From assembly GCF_022815605.1 (NCBI RefSeq), contig NZ_JALGRP010000001.1, positions 594,670 through 658,669 on the forward strand: a stretch of DNA of 64,000 bases. Direction: 5' to 3'. The DNA comes from Microbacterium sp. VKM Ac-2923. Lineage in GTDB: Bacteria; Actinomycetota; Actinomycetes; Actinomycetales; Microbacteriaceae. A program made the position numbers and the translations under genes. The notes beneath the pieces are model-generated. The model was not told the origin of the DNA, did not search any database, and saw only the letters and a program-made list of their open reading frames with translations. Of this stretch, positions 27,454-36,429 are shown in pieces; the first letter of the stretch is position 1; each line of letters opens with the position of its first letter.

Positions 27454-28836
27454 TCAGTAGTGGACCGAGACCTCGGTGCCCTTGTAGGCCCAGTCGTAGA
27501 GTTCTTTGGCGTTGTTCACCGTGAGGTTGACGCAGCCGTGGCTCATCGGCGTGCCGAAGTTGTTGTGCCAATACGTGCCGTGGAACGCCTCATCGCCGTT
27601 GAAGTAGGCGACCCACGGAACATCTTTGGTGCACCAGTCGTAGCCGGGGACGCAACCCATGTCTTGCATCGAGGTCTTCCAACCGATGCGGTAGTCACCC
27701 GTGTGGGTCTCCCACCCGCTCTTGCCCGACGACATCGACCAGTTGCGGTAGACCTGGCCGTTCTCGTAGAGCGTCACGGACTGGGCGGCGAGGTTCACGT
27801 CGATGCGCCGCTCGGTCTTCTTCGTGTCGAAGGGTGTCTCGGTGACGGCGAGAGCGTACCGAGCGTTGCCGTCTGCGAGCTGCGAGGCGAAGGCGGCGGC
27901 GACGCCGCTCGTGTCGCCGAGCGAGCGGCCCGTTTGGCCCTCGGTGAGGGCCTTGATGACCTCTCCGCCGCTGTCGACGATGACGTCGGCGTTCACCGCT
28001 GCGCGGTCGACGCTCGCGCCGAGACCGGCGACGGCGTTCTGGATCGCGGCCTCGTCGGCCGAGATGGCGAACTCGCCCGCGCCGTCGGGGGTGACGGTGA
28101 TCCACGATGCCGCGGTTGCGCGGTCGACAGGGACAGTGCGTTCGTCGCCGATGTAGAACCCGGCCGAATCGAGGATGCCGTTGAGCTTCGACACAGCGGC
28201 GTCGGCCTCTTCGGTGGTGACTGTGGCGTCGACGGGCACGAGACCGGCCTCGACGGTGGTGGAGGGGGTGCCGGCGTCGAAGGCCGTCTGCAGCGCGGCG
28301 GTGACGGTGGCGACGTCGATGCCCTCTCCGGCTTCGGCGGGGGTCGTCACATAAGCCTCGGAGCCGGCGTCGTACGCCAGCGACGCGTCGACCGGAGCGC
28401 GGAACGCGCCGGGGGAGCGCTCGCTCAGGACGGCGGCCGCCTCGGCGGCGTCGATCTCGACCGAGACGCCGGTGCCCTGGGGGAACCACGACGCGGGCTT
28501 CCACATCGGGTTGTCGGAGAACGCCTTCTCGGCGAGGGCCTCCGCGTCGACCGTGGCGCCGAGGTCGGCGCCGGTGACGGTGATCTCGCCCGCGGGGCTG
28601 TCGACCGTGACGGTCGTCTGCGCGAGACGGGTGTCGATGGCCTGCGCCGCCGCTCCCGCGGTGAGCCCGCCGATCTGCACTCCCGCGACGGAGGCGCCGG
28701 GGGCGATCAGCACGAGCGAGGCCGCGATCAGAGCCACGGCGGTTGCGCCGGCGGGGATGCCGATCCACAGGCCGGAGCGGTTCTTGCGCGTCTTGGGCTC
28801 GGCCGGAGCCCAGGCGTACGTTGCGCCGTCGGTCAT
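27454..28836 (-). CDS. L,D-transpeptidase (YkuD domain)
   Basis: A 460-aa membrane-anchored cell-wall enzyme that makes 3-3 cross-links or attaches proteins to peptidoglycan. The cytoplasmic N-terminus is followed by a membrane anchor (about residues 24-48) and two repeats resembling peptidoglycan-binding type 4 domains. The C-terminal YkuD domain carries the HGTYWHNNFGTPMSHGCVN signature with catalytic Cys435. The start at 28836 was chosen because the region between 28905 and 28836 lacks a signal and a purine-rich stretch precedes this ATG. Confidence 0.92.
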   Translation of the reverse strand: MTDGATYAWAPAEPKTRKNRSGLWIGIPAGATAVALIAASLVLIAPGASVAGVQIGGLTAGAAAQAIDTRLAQTTVTVDSPAGEITVTGADLGATVDAEALAEKAFSDNPMWKPASWFPQGTGVSVEIDAAEAAAVLSERSPGAFRAPVDASLAYDAGSEAYVTTPAEAGEGIDVATVTAALQTAFDAGTPSTTVEAGLVPVDATVTTEEADAAVSKLNGILDSAGFYIGDERTVPVDRATAASWITVTPDGAGEFAISADEAAIQNAVAGLGASVDRAAVNADVIVDSGGEVIKALTEGQTGRSLGDTSGVAAAFASQLADGNARYALAVTETPFDTKKTERRIDVNLAAQSVTLYENGQVYRNWSMSSGKSGWETHTGDYRIGWKTSMQDMGCVPGYDWCTKDVPWVAYFNGDEAFHGTYWHNNFGTPMSHGCVNLTVNNAKELYDWAYKGTEVSVHY

Positions 28837-28917
28837 CAGTGAAACCCCCCGGTTTGTCAGTCTTTCCATGCTACGTGAGCTCACTGCGCATTCGCCGGGA
28901 GGCACATCACGGTCTGA

Positions 28918-30303
28918 TCACGCGGACGGGTGCTGCGGTCGAGGAGCGAAGACCTTTCCGGGATTCAGGATGCCGAGCGGGTCGAAGACCCGCGCGATGT
29001 CACGCTGCAGCTGCCACTGGTCTTCGCCGAGCTCATCGGCCAGCCAGCGTCGTTTCAGCACCCCGATCCCGTGCTCGCCCGTCAGCGTGCCGCCCAACGC
29101 GAGAGCGGCGCGGAACACCTCCTCGGCGGCATCCCACACCACGGGCGGGACGTCGGAACCCTCGAACACGAAGTTCGGGTGCAGATTGCCGTCGCCGGCG
29201 TGGGCGACCGCGGGGATGACCAGCCCGAACTGCCGCTCGATGCGTGCGATCTCGTCGAACATGTCGGGCAACGCGCTGCGGGGGACCGAGACGTCCTCGA
29301 TGAGGGTGGTCCCGAGCGTCTCCATGGCGGGATGCATCGCCCGTCGCACGGCGAGGAGGGCTTCCCCCTCCGCGGCGTCGGCGGCGACCGCCACGCGCCC
29401 TCCCGCCGAGGTGAGCACGTCGGCGATCACCCGCGCTTCATCGGAGGCCGCGGGCCCGTCGGTCTGGATCGTCAGTTGCGCCGCGCCCGCCGGAAGAGTC
29501 GGCAGCGACAGCAACCGGTGCACGGCCGCGAGGCTCGTGGCATCCATCAATTCCATGATCGCGGGCTGCACCCCGGATGCCGTGACCGCGGCCGAGGCGA
29601 CGGCGGCGGCGCGCACCCCGTCGAACAGGGCCGTCAGCGTGACGCGTTCGCCCTCGACGTGGCGGCGGAGCTTGAGGGTCGCCCCCACGACGACTCCCAG
29701 CGTCCCCTCGGAACCGATCACGAGGGAGGTGAGGTCGAGTCCGGTCACACCCTTGACGCTGCGATGGCCCAGATGCAGGAGGCGACCGTCGGCCAGCACG
29801 AGGTCGACGCCCAGCACCGCGTCGCGCACCACGCCGTACTTCGCGCACAGGAGCCCGCCGGCGCCGGTGGCGATGTTGCCGCCGACGGTCGAGATGGCGC
29901 GGCTGGCGGGGTCGGGCGCCCACCACACGCCGTGGGGTTCGAGCATCGCGTTGAGGTCGGCGTTCAGGATGCCGGGTTCGACGACGGCGAGGAGGTCGTC
30001 GGGTCGCACCTCGAGGATCCGGTCCATCCCGCGTACCGAGAGGCTGATCTCGCCGCTCCCGGTGTTGGCGCCTCCGGCGAGCCCCGTGCCGGCGCCGCGC
30101 GTGACGACGGGCGTGCGGGTGGCCGATGCGATGCGCAACGTCGCCTGCACGTCGGAAACGGATGCCGCGTGCACGACCGCGAGAGGCCGCCCCTCTGCGG
30201 CGTGGCCCGATTTGTCGGCGCGCACCGCCTCGAGGGCGGCGGGGGTGGTGTCGACGCGCTCGCCGAGCTCCGCGCGGAGCAGGGCGACGACGTCGGTGCT
30301 CAC
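28918..30303 (-). CDS. FAD-linked oxidase (glycolate/D-lactate dehydrogenase type)
   Basis: A 461-aa FAD-binding type 4 (VAO/PCMH) oxidoreductase. The FAD-binding part is at about residues 40-220 (TRGAGTGLAGGANT, STVGGNIATGAGG, VIGSEGTLGVV). The C-terminal substrate cap contains HAGDGNLHPNFVF and TGEHGIGVLKR, which supply catalytic and metal-binding His. It oxidises a 2-hydroxy acid such as glycolate or D-lactate. The GTG start overlaps the stop of the small membrane protein gene upstream. Confidence 0.9.
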   Translation of the reverse strand: MSTDVVALLRAELGERVDTTPAALEAVRADKSGHAAEGRPLAVVHAASVSDVQATLRIASATRTPVVTRGAGTGLAGGANTGSGEISLSVRGMDRILEVRPDDLLAVVEPGILNADLNAMLEPHGVWWAPDPASRAISTVGGNIATGAGGLLCAKYGVVRDAVLGVDLVLADGRLLHLGHRSVKGVTGLDLTSLVIGSEGTLGVVVGATLKLRRHVEGERVTLTALFDGVRAAAVASAAVTASGVQPAIMELMDATSLAAVHRLLSLPTLPAGAAQLTIQTDGPAASDEARVIADVLTSAGGRVAVAADAAEGEALLAVRRAMHPAMETLGTTLIEDVSVPRSALPDMFDEIARIERQFGLVIPAVAHAGDGNLHPNFVFEGSDVPPVVWDAAEEVFRAALALGGTLTGEHGIGVLKRRWLADELGEDQWQLQRDIARVFDPLGILNPGKVFAPRPQHPSA

Positions 30304-30686
30304 GCCAGGCGCCGGCGGCCGTTCAGGGCGCCGAAGACAACGGCGACGATGGCGAAGACCAGTCCGATCACGGCCTGGCCCATGCTCCACCACGCGATCG
30401 TCGCGGCGGCGTAGACGAAGAGCTCGACGATGGCGCGGATGAAGGGGTGTACGGCGAGGACGGCGCGGGGAGAGACGAACAGCGCCCAGACCAGGATGGC
30501 CAACGCGGGCGCGCCGATGCCGGCGACGATGTTCCAGGGGAACGGCCAGGCCGCGAAGCCCCAGATGGCCAGCGTGATGAAGGCGAAGAGACCGCAGACG
30601 ACGCTGCCGATCTCGACCGCCGACGGCCGCGGACGCATGCCGGGGGCGAGGGGCGCCTGCGCGCGGACGTTGCGGGAGTCGGTCAC
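30300..30686 (-). CDS. YrdB-like small membrane protein (DUF2568)
   Basis: A 128-aa protein with four hydrophobic segments after a hydrophilic N-terminus. '[17 protein letters not shown]' and '[13 protein letters not shown]' resemble the YrdB family, of unknown function. The start is GTG. It is co-transcribed with the downstream oxidase (4-base overlap). Confidence 0.7.
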   Translation of the reverse strand: MTDSRNVRAQAPLAPGMRPRPSAVEIGSVVCGLFAFITLAIWGFAAWPFPWNIVAGIGAPALAILVWALFVSPRAVLAVHPFIRAIVELFVYAAATIAWWSMGQAVIGLVFAIVAVVFGALNGRRRLA

Positions 30687-30807
30687 AGCGCCATTTTACG
30701 TGGCTCCGCTGTCCCGGCCGCCGGGGTTCCTCGCCGTCGAGCCGACCGGCATCCTGTGGAGGAACCGAGGATGCCGGGACACGCCGAGACGCACGCCTTT
30801 TCCCGCT

Positions 30808-30895
30808 AAAGTGGCACCGTCGCGACTGGCGTTGAGGTGGGGAACCACCGGGGAGCGATTGCTTGACGGTATTCGACCGCACGCCTGGGTCGATG
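30808..30895 (+). promoter_or_regulatory. ZTP (pfl-motif) riboswitch upstream of glyA
   Basis: TAAAGT at 30808-30813 is a likely -10, giving a transcript start near 30820. The RNA then contains the pfl hallmarks in order: GACTGGCG (30825-30832), a short hairpin GTGGGGAACCAC, GGGGAGCG (30851-30858), and after a variable loop CGCCTGGGT (about 30883-30891). ZTP/AICAR riboswitches of this type control folate one-carbon genes such as glyA, which fits here. The expression platform before the ribosome site AAGGAG (30944) is not resolved. Confidence 0.8.
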
Positions 30896-30954
30896 CGGTA
30901 TCTCCGCGGGCTCGCCGAGTCTGCGGCATCCGGAATTCTCGTCAAGGAGATCGC

Positions 30955-32229
30955 ATGACCGATCCGTACTTCAACGCCCCCCTCTCCGAGGTCGACCCCG
31001 AGATCGCCGAGGTCCTCGAGCGCGAACTGAACCGTCAGCGCGGTTTCCTCGAGATGATCGCCTCCGAGAACTTCGTGCCCGTGTCGGTGCTGCAGTCGCA
31101 GGGCTCGGTGCTGACGAACAAGTACGCCGAGGGCTACCCCGGTCGCCGGTACTACGGCGGCTGCGAAGAGGTCGACGTCGCCGAGTCCCTCGCGATCGAG
31201 CGGGCCAAGGCCCTCTTCGGCGCCGGGTTCGCCAACGTGCAGCCCCACTCGGGAGCCTCGGCGAACGCCGCGGTGCTGCACGCGATCGCCCGCCCCGGCG
31301 ACACCCTCCTCGGTCTGGCCCTCGACCAGGGCGGTCACCTGACCCACGGCATGAAGATCAACTTCTCCGGCCGCCTGTACGACATCGTCGCCTACGGGGT
31401 CGACCCCGAGACCTCGATCATCGACATGGACGAGGTGCGCCGCCTCGCCCTCGAGCACAAGCCGAAGGTCATCATCGCCGGCTGGTCGGCCTACCCCCGT
31501 CAGCTCGACTTCGAAGCCTTCCGCGCGATCGCCGACGAAGTGGGTGCGCTCCTGTGGGTCGACATGGCGCACTTCGCGGGCCTCGTCGCCGCGGGCGTGC
31601 ACCCCTCGCCCATCCCGCACGCGCACGTCGTGTCGACCACGGTGCACAAGACGATCGGCGGCCCCCGCTCGGGCCTCATCCTCACGAACGACGCCGATCT
31701 GGCCAAGAAGATCAACACCGCGGTCTTCCCGGGCCAGCAGGGTGGCCCGCTCATGCACGTCATCGCCGCCAAGGCGACGGCGTTCAAGCTCGCGCTGACG
31801 CCGGAGTTCAAGGAGCGCCAGGAGCGCACCCTGCGGGGCGCGTCGATCCTGGCCGATCGTCTCACCCAGGACGACGTCAAGAACGCCGGCATCGCCGTGC
31901 GCTCGGGCGGCACCGACGTGCACCTCGTGCTCGTCGACCTGCGCGAGGCCGAGATCGACGGCAAGCAGGCCGAAGACCTGCTGCACGAGATCCACATCAC
32001 CGTCAATCGCAACGCGGTCCCGAACGACCCGCGTCCGCCGATGGTGACCTCGGGCCTGCGCATCGGCACCCCCGCGCTCGCGACCCGCGGCTTCGGCGAC
32101 GCGGAGTTCACCGAGGTGGCCGACATCATCGCGCTCGCGCTGATCCCCGGCGCCGACGTCGAGGCCCTGCGCACGCGCGTCGCGACGCTGACCGACGCCT
32201 TCCCGCTGTACCCCGACCTGCAGCAGTGA
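30955..32229 (+). CDS. glyA: Serine hydroxymethyltransferase
   Basis: A 424-aa PLP enzyme interconverting serine and glycine with transfer of a one-carbon unit to tetrahydrofolate. Landmarks are [27 protein letters not shown] and the PLP Lys232 in [17 protein letters not shown] lies 6 bases before the ATG. A ZTP riboswitch precedes it. Its product links directly to folD, encoded next. Confidence 0.97.
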   Translation: MTDPYFNAPLSEVDPEIAEVLERELNRQRGFLEMIASENFVPVSVLQSQGSVLTNKYAEGYPGRRYYGGCEEVDVAESLAIERAKALFGAGFANVQPHSGASANAAVLHAIARPGDTLLGLALDQGGHLTHGMKINFSGRLYDIVAYGVDPETSIIDMDEVRRLALEHKPKVIIAGWSAYPRQLDFEAFRAIADEVGALLWVDMAHFAGLVAAGVHPSPIPHAHVVSTTVHKTIGGPRSGLILTNDADLAKKINTAVFPGQQGGPLMHVIAAKATAFKLALTPEFKERQERTLRGASILADRLTQDDVKNAGIAVRSGGTDVHLVLVDLREAEIDGKQAEDLLHEIHITVNRNAVPNDPRPPMVTSGLRIGTPALATRGFGDAEFTEVADIIALALIPGADVEALRTRVATLTDAFPLYPDLQQ

Positions 32230-32236
32230 GCCTCGC

Positions 32237-32273
32237 CGGGGCGGGCCGCGGTTTCGCGCGGCGGCTCGTCCCG
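32237..32273 (+). terminator. Terminator after glyA
   Basis: A 13-bp stem with two G-U pairs (32237-32249 with 32261-32273) and an 11-base loop, 8 bases after the stop. The remaining gap to folD (32274-32606) shows no gene, and its promoter is not obvious. Confidence 0.6.
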
Positions 32274-32606
32274 GCATCCGCTGCTCACGACGGCGGTCCC
32301 GGCGCGCTCCGCCCCCGGAACGGCATCGCCCGGCCTCGCCGCGGTGGCATCCGGCATTCAGCTCGTTCGGTCTCGCGGTGGGGACCGGGCTGGGCCGATC
32401 CCCAGGGGCGGCGCTCGACACCGCTCCCCGGCATCCGTCGCTCGTCACCGGCGACGGTGGGCGCGACAAACGCCGATCCTCGCGAGACACGTTTCGACAC
32501 GGCGTTTCCGAGGAGGATGGGCGTTTATCGGCGGGTTGGCGGGCCCACCTCAGCGCCCGGCCGAGCGCGAACCGACATCAACGACACACACAGAACGAGG
32601 GATGCC

Positions 32607-33488
32607 ATGACGGCGACGATTCTCGACGGCAAGGCCGCTTCGGCGGCGATCAAGGACGAACTCGCCGAGCGGGTCGCGGCCCTGCGCGAGCGCGGCATCG
32701 TGCCGGGCATCGCCACGGTGCTCGTCGGCGCCGACCCGGCCTCGCAGCTGTACGTCGGCATGAAGCACCGGCAGTCCGAGGCCATCGGCATGAACTCCAT
32801 CCAGGTGGAGCTGCCGGCGGAGTCCACGCAGGAGGACGTGGAGGCCGTCATCGACCGGCTCAACGCCGACCCCGCCTGCCACGGTTACATCGTGCAGCTG
32901 CCGCTGCCGAAGCACATCGACACCGACGCGATCCTCGAGCGGATCGACCCGGCCAAGGACGCCGACGGCCTGCACCCCACCAACCTCGGGCGCCTGGTGC
33001 TGAACGTCAACGCGCCCATCACGACGCCGCTGCCGTGCACGCCCCGCGGCGTCATCGAGTTGCTGCTGCGCAACGACTACGACCTGAAGGGCAAGGAGGT
33101 CGTCGTCGTCGGTCGCGGCGTGACCATCGGCCGCTCGATCGGGCTGTTGCTCACCCGCCGTGAGATCAACGCGACCGTGACCCTCACCCACACCGGCACC
33201 GCCGACCTCGCGAAGCACCTCCGCCAGGCCGATGTCATCGTCGCCGCCGCGGGCGTGAAGCACATCGTGCGCGCGGAGGACGTCAAGCCCGGCGCCGCGG
33301 TGCTCGACGTGGGCGTCACGCGCGAGACCGACCCCGAGACCGGGAAGTCGCGCGTGTACGGCGACGTCCACCCCGACGTGATCGAGGTCGCCGGCTTCGT
33401 CTCGCCCAACCCGGGGGGCGTCGGCCCGATGACGGTGGCGCTGCTGATGACGAACGTCGTCGAGGCGGCGGAGCGCGCGTCGGCGTGA
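32607..33488 (+). CDS. folD: Methylenetetrahydrofolate dehydrogenase/cyclohydrolase
   Basis: A 293-aa bifunctional enzyme producing 10-formyl-THF from 5,10-methylene-THF. Signatures are the catalytic Tyr-x3-Lys (YVGMKHR), QLPLPKH, the NADP-binding [12 protein letters not shown] and [10 protein letters not shown]. An in-frame ATG 30 codons upstream (32517) touches a GGAGG with no spacing, so the shorter start with family-typical N-terminus MTATILDGK is preferred. Confidence 0.96.
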   Translation: MTATILDGKAASAAIKDELAERVAALRERGIVPGIATVLVGADPASQLYVGMKHRQSEAIGMNSIQVELPAESTQEDVEAVIDRLNADPACHGYIVQLPLPKHIDTDAILERIDPAKDADGLHPTNLGRLVLNVNAPITTPLPCTPRGVIELLLRNDYDLKGKEVVVVGRGVTIGRSIGLLLTRREINATVTLTHTGTADLAKHLRQADVIVAAAGVKHIVRAEDVKPGAAVLDVGVTRETDPETGKSRVYGDVHPDVIEVAGFVSPNPGGVGPMTVALLMTNVVEAAERASA

Positions 33489-33692
33489 GGCACCGCCCTC
33501 ACCGGCGAGTCGCGGAGCCGGTCGTGCCCACGCGGACACCGTTCTGCGTGCGACTCGATCGGCGCCCGGTGACCCCTCACGGCGACCGTCAGACCGCGGT
33601 CCCGTGAACCGCGGCGCTCCGCCGGTTGAACAGACGGAGCGTCGCACGCAATGGGGGAGGCGCGGACGGTTCGGACGTGTCAGAGTTCATCC

Positions 33693-34172
33693 ATGACTGA
33701 AGCCGTACTGAACGACCTCCTCCGCCGTGTCACCGAGAGCGGCCTGCTCGATGACGTCCAGATCGATGAAGACAGCGTCATCGGTGTCGGTCATCTGGAT
33801 GCCGCGGGCGTCGAGGTGGAGGTCGACCTCGACCCCGAGCTCGAGGACGAGGAGACTCCCGACCTCGACGCCATCATGGCGGGGCTGAAAGACGTGCTGT
33901 CGGTGAGCGAGGACCGCTGGCGCGCGATCGTCGAAGAGATCGCGAGCGACATCGAGGACGCGCTCGACGACGGGGAGCTCGACGCCGACGTGGACCTGCG
34001 CACTGACCTCGAAGCGATCGGCGTCGGCGTGTTCGCCGACGCGATCATCGTCGTCTTCGCGGGTGAGACCTCGTTCCCCGACGCGCTCGTGCACGTGCAG
34101 CTGACGCCTGAGCTCGAGATCGAAGACATCGAGATCATCGGCGACGAGGATGAGGACGACGACGAGGACTGA
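33693..34172 (+). CDS. Acidic conserved protein of unknown function
   Basis: A 159-aa soluble protein, extremely rich in Asp and Glu, with the C-terminus a run of acidic residues (DEDEDDDED). The pattern 'TPDLDAIMAGLKDVL...RWRAIVEEIASDIEDAL' suggests a compact alpha/beta fold. I do not recognise a catalytic motif. An upstream in-frame start at 33651 is less likely. It ends at a strong terminator shared with the convergent hps gene. Confidence 0.75.
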   Translation: MTEAVLNDLLRRVTESGLLDDVQIDEDSVIGVGHLDAAGVEVEVDLDPELEDEETPDLDAIMAGLKDVLSVSEDRWRAIVEEIASDIEDALDDGELDADVDLRTDLEAIGVGVFADAIIVVFAGETSFPDALVHVQLTPELEIEDIEIIGDEDEDDDED

Positions 34173-34181
34173 GACGCGTCA

Positions 34182-34223
34182 CGAGTGAGGGGGTCGAGCA
34201 GTGCGGCTCGACCCCCTCACTCG
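34182..34223. terminator. Bidirectional terminator
   Basis: A perfect 18-bp stem (34182-34199 with 34206-34223) and a 6-base loop lie between two convergent genes. It is flanked by T-rich TCGTTTCGTG on the + strand. Confidence 0.88.
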
Positions 34224-34247
34224 TTTCGTGCGACCGGGCGCGGGCGA

Positions 34248-34871
34248 TCAGACGATCGCAGCGCGCAGGGCCGCCGCGGCGGCGCCCACGTCGGGCGCGC
34301 TGTAGATGGCGCTGCCCGCGACGGCGACCTGAGCGCCCGCCTTCTGCACATCGGCGATGCTGTCGGCGTTGACGCCGCCGGCGACCGAGAACGGGACACC
34401 GGCCGCCTCTCCGTCGCGCAGCAGGGTGCCGAAGGTGAAGCCCTCCTCCGCCTGCTCGTCGAGTCCCGCGTGCATCTCGACGAAGTCGGCGCCGAGGGCG
34501 ACAGCCTCCTTCGCGCGCTTCGGCTTATCGGCCACGCCGATCAGGTCGACCACGACGCCCTTGCCGCGCTTCTTCGCGGCCGTGACGGCACCGGCGATCG
34601 TGCTGTCACCGGCGGATCCGAGCACGGTGACGAGGTCGGCGCCGGCGCGGAAGGCCATGTCGGCCTCGAGCTCTCCGGCATCCATGGTCTTGAGGTCGGC
34701 GAACACGATCTTGTCGGGGTGCGCCTGCTTGATCGCGGTGATCGCGGACACGCCCGCGCTCTTGATCAGCGGGGTGCCGAGTTCGAGGATGTCGACGTGC
34801 GGCGCCGCGGCGGCGGCGAGCTCCAGGGCGGCGTCGGTCGAGAGGGTGTCCATGGCGAATTGCAGTTTCAT
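34248..34871 (-). CDS. hxlA: 3-hexulose-6-phosphate synthase
   Basis: A 207-aa TIM-barrel aldolase of the orotidine-decarboxylase superfamily, which condenses formaldehyde with ribulose 5-phosphate. Characteristic motifs are FAMDTLS, the catalytic DLKTMDAGE (Asp-x-Lys-x-x-Asp), EMHAGLDEQ and VAGGVN. AAGGA precedes the ATG at 34871. The gene directly follows the isomerase gene. In a heterotroph the pair works as formaldehyde detoxification or as a ribose phosphate source. Confidence 0.95.
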   Translation of the reverse strand: MKLQFAMDTLSTDAALELAAAAAPHVDILELGTPLIKSAGVSAITAIKQAHPDKIVFADLKTMDAGELEADMAFRAGADLVTVLGSAGDSTIAGAVTAAKKRGKGVVVDLIGVADKPKRAKEAVALGADFVEMHAGLDEQAEEGFTFGTLLRDGEAAGVPFSVAGGVNADSIADVQKAGAQVAVAGSAIYSAPDVGAAAAALRAAIV

Positions 34872-34903
34872 GCGGGTGTCCTTGCTTCTGGGGGAGGGGG
34901 AGG

Positions 34904-35482
34904 TCATTCGAGGTTCGCGTGGCGGGGCCAGAGGTCGTCGGCCGAGAGTCCGGATCGTCGCCAGAGGGCGTCGAACACCGCGTCGCCGACCAGCACGACG
35001 CTCTGCTCGAACAGCCCGCCCGCGTACTGCGTCGAGGTCGTCGCCGAGCGATCGAGCTTGGCCGCGGCGGGAACGACGATGACGGCTTCGGCGGCTCGCG
35101 CGAGAGGAGAGTCGGGGGCCGTGGTGATCGCGACCACGCGCGCACCGGCCTCGACGGCGGTCTCGGCGGCGCGGACGATACCGGCCGTCGTGCCCGACCC
35201 GCTGGCCGTCAGCAGTGCGTCGCCCGCGCTGATCGCGGGGGTCGTCGTCTCGCCCACGACGTGCACGTCGAGGCCCAGGTGCATGAGCCGCATCGCGGTC
35301 ATGCGCAGGGCGAGTCCCGAACGGCCCGCGCCGAGCACGAAGACGCGGTCGGCGGAGGTGAGCGCGTCCAGCACCGGGTCGAGTTCGCCGGGGTGGGCCG
35401 CGACGCGCTCGACGACCGCGCTCACCTCAGCCGCGACACGGGCCAGGGAGGCCTCGACCGTGGCGTTTTCGTCGGAACTCAT
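34904..35482 (-). CDS. hxlB: 6-phospho-3-hexuloisomerase
   Basis: A 192-aa SIS-domain isomerase converting hexulose 6-phosphate to fructose 6-phosphate. It shows the phosphosugar-binding ASGSGTT loop and the VLGAGRSG N-terminal motif, with the catalytic region QYAGGLFEQ. It is first in the two-gene operon and divergent from the LuxR-type regulator, with a palindromic operator in the 100-base gap. Confidence 0.93.
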   Translation of the reverse strand: MSSDENATVEASLARVAAEVSAVVERVAAHPGELDPVLDALTSADRVFVLGAGRSGLALRMTAMRLMHLGLDVHVVGETTTPAISAGDALLTASGSGTTAGIVRAAETAVEAGARVVAITTAPDSPLARAAEAVIVVPAAAKLDRSATTSTQYAGGLFEQSVVLVGDAVFDALWRRSGLSADDLWPRHANLE

Positions 35483-35538
35483 GTGTCCATGCTGCGCCGC
35501 CGGACCCCTGGGGAGCGCCGGTCTATGGCAGGGGGTGA

Positions 35539-35579
35539 CCTACCCGATCGGGTAGGGAGTAGGCCTCGACTAGGGTAGG
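35539..35579. promoter_or_regulatory. 18-bp palindromic operator between hxlB and regulator
   Basis: CCTACCCGA-TCGGGTAGG is a perfect 18-bp palindrome at 35539-35556. An extra half-site GGGTAGG lies at 35573-35579, immediately upstream of the regulator start. Position and symmetry suggest binding by the dimeric LuxR-type protein encoded at 35583, controlling both directions. Confidence 0.7.
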
Positions 35580-35582
35580 TGG

Positions 35583-36416
35583 ATGACCGAATCGGTGGAT
35601 CTGACGTCGCCCGCCTCCCGGGCGCTGGTCACCGAGCACGAGCGCATCGTCGCCGAGCAGGCCGATCGCCACGCCGTGACCCTGGAGTCGATTCTGGCGA
35701 TCCTCCGCTCGTCTCGACTGGACGATCGCGCCGCGCGCACCCTGGCGACCGAGACCGCCGCCGCCGCGCTCGTCGGGCTGCGCACCGCGACCGACCGGCA
35801 GCGCAGCAGTCTGCTCGAACCGGTGACCGGCGCGTTCGCGCGCCTGCGCAGCGACCTGCGTCCGCTGGTGCGGCACAGCGACCTCGACGTGCAGTTCGTC
35901 GAGCCGCCGACGACGGGCAGAGCCCTTCCCGGGGAGGTGGCCCACGAGGCGCGCGCGATCGTGCGCAGCGCCGTGCTGGCTCTGCTCGATCGGGGCGCAC
36001 CGCACCGCGTGCGCATCCAGTGGGACTGCGACGGCCTGCATCTGCTGATCGGCATCCGTGACGACGGCGAGGGGCGCCTCACCGCCCACGACGACTCCCT
36101 CCGCCCGATCGTCGAACGCGTCAGTGCGCTCAACGGCGCTTTCGAGGTGGCGTCGACACCCGGGTGGGGGTCGGAGCTGTCGGTGTCTCTTCCGCTCGAT
36201 CCGCCCCCGCGTCCCGAGTTCCTCGACGAGACGGTCGACCTCAGCCCCCGCGAGCGGGAGGTGCTCAACCTGATCGTCGCGGGCTCGCGCAACCGCGTGA
36301 TCGCCGAGAAGCTCGGGATCAGCGAGAACACGGCGAAGTTCCACGTGTCGAACCTGTTGCGCAAGGCCGGCGTCACGACCCGAGCGGAATTGGTGGCGCT
36401 GGGCGCGTCGCGCTGA
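35583..36416 (+). CDS. HATPase-like/LuxR HTH fusion regulator
   Basis: A 277-aa regulator. The C-terminal 65 residues are a LuxR-type HTH (LSPREREVLNLIVAG, then NRVIAEKLGISENTAKFHVSNLLRKAG). The middle, about residues 115-205, resembles a histidine-kinase ATPase fold, with a DDGEG box like the G1 box and GWGSELSVSL like the G2 box. There is no receiver domain and no phospho-acceptor His box. Divergence from hxlB and the shared operator suggest it controls formaldehyde assimilation. The start codon lies only a few bases after an operator half-site, so the mRNA may be leaderless. Confidence 0.8.
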   Translation: MTESVDLTSPASRALVTEHERIVAEQADRHAVTLESILAILRSSRLDDRAARTLATETAAAALVGLRTATDRQRSSLLEPVTGAFARLRSDLRPLVRHSDLDVQFVEPPTTGRALPGEVAHEARAIVRSAVLALLDRGAPHRVRIQWDCDGLHLLIGIRDDGEGRLTAHDDSLRPIVERVSALNGAFEVASTPGWGSELSVSLPLDPPPRPEFLDETVDLSPREREVLNLIVAGSRNRVIAEKLGISENTAKFHVSNLLRKAGVTTRAELVALGASR

Positions 36417-36429
36417 GGCGTCCGCGTCC

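Noticed and set aside
32517..32606. 30-codon N-terminal extension of FolD
   Set aside because: The GGAGG touches the ATG with no spacing, the extra residues are low-complexity, and family members start at the equivalent of 32607.
32274..32606. Second ZTP riboswitch before folD
   Set aside because: The GGGCTGGGCC-like string is present but the GACTGGCG and GGGGAGCG blocks are missing.
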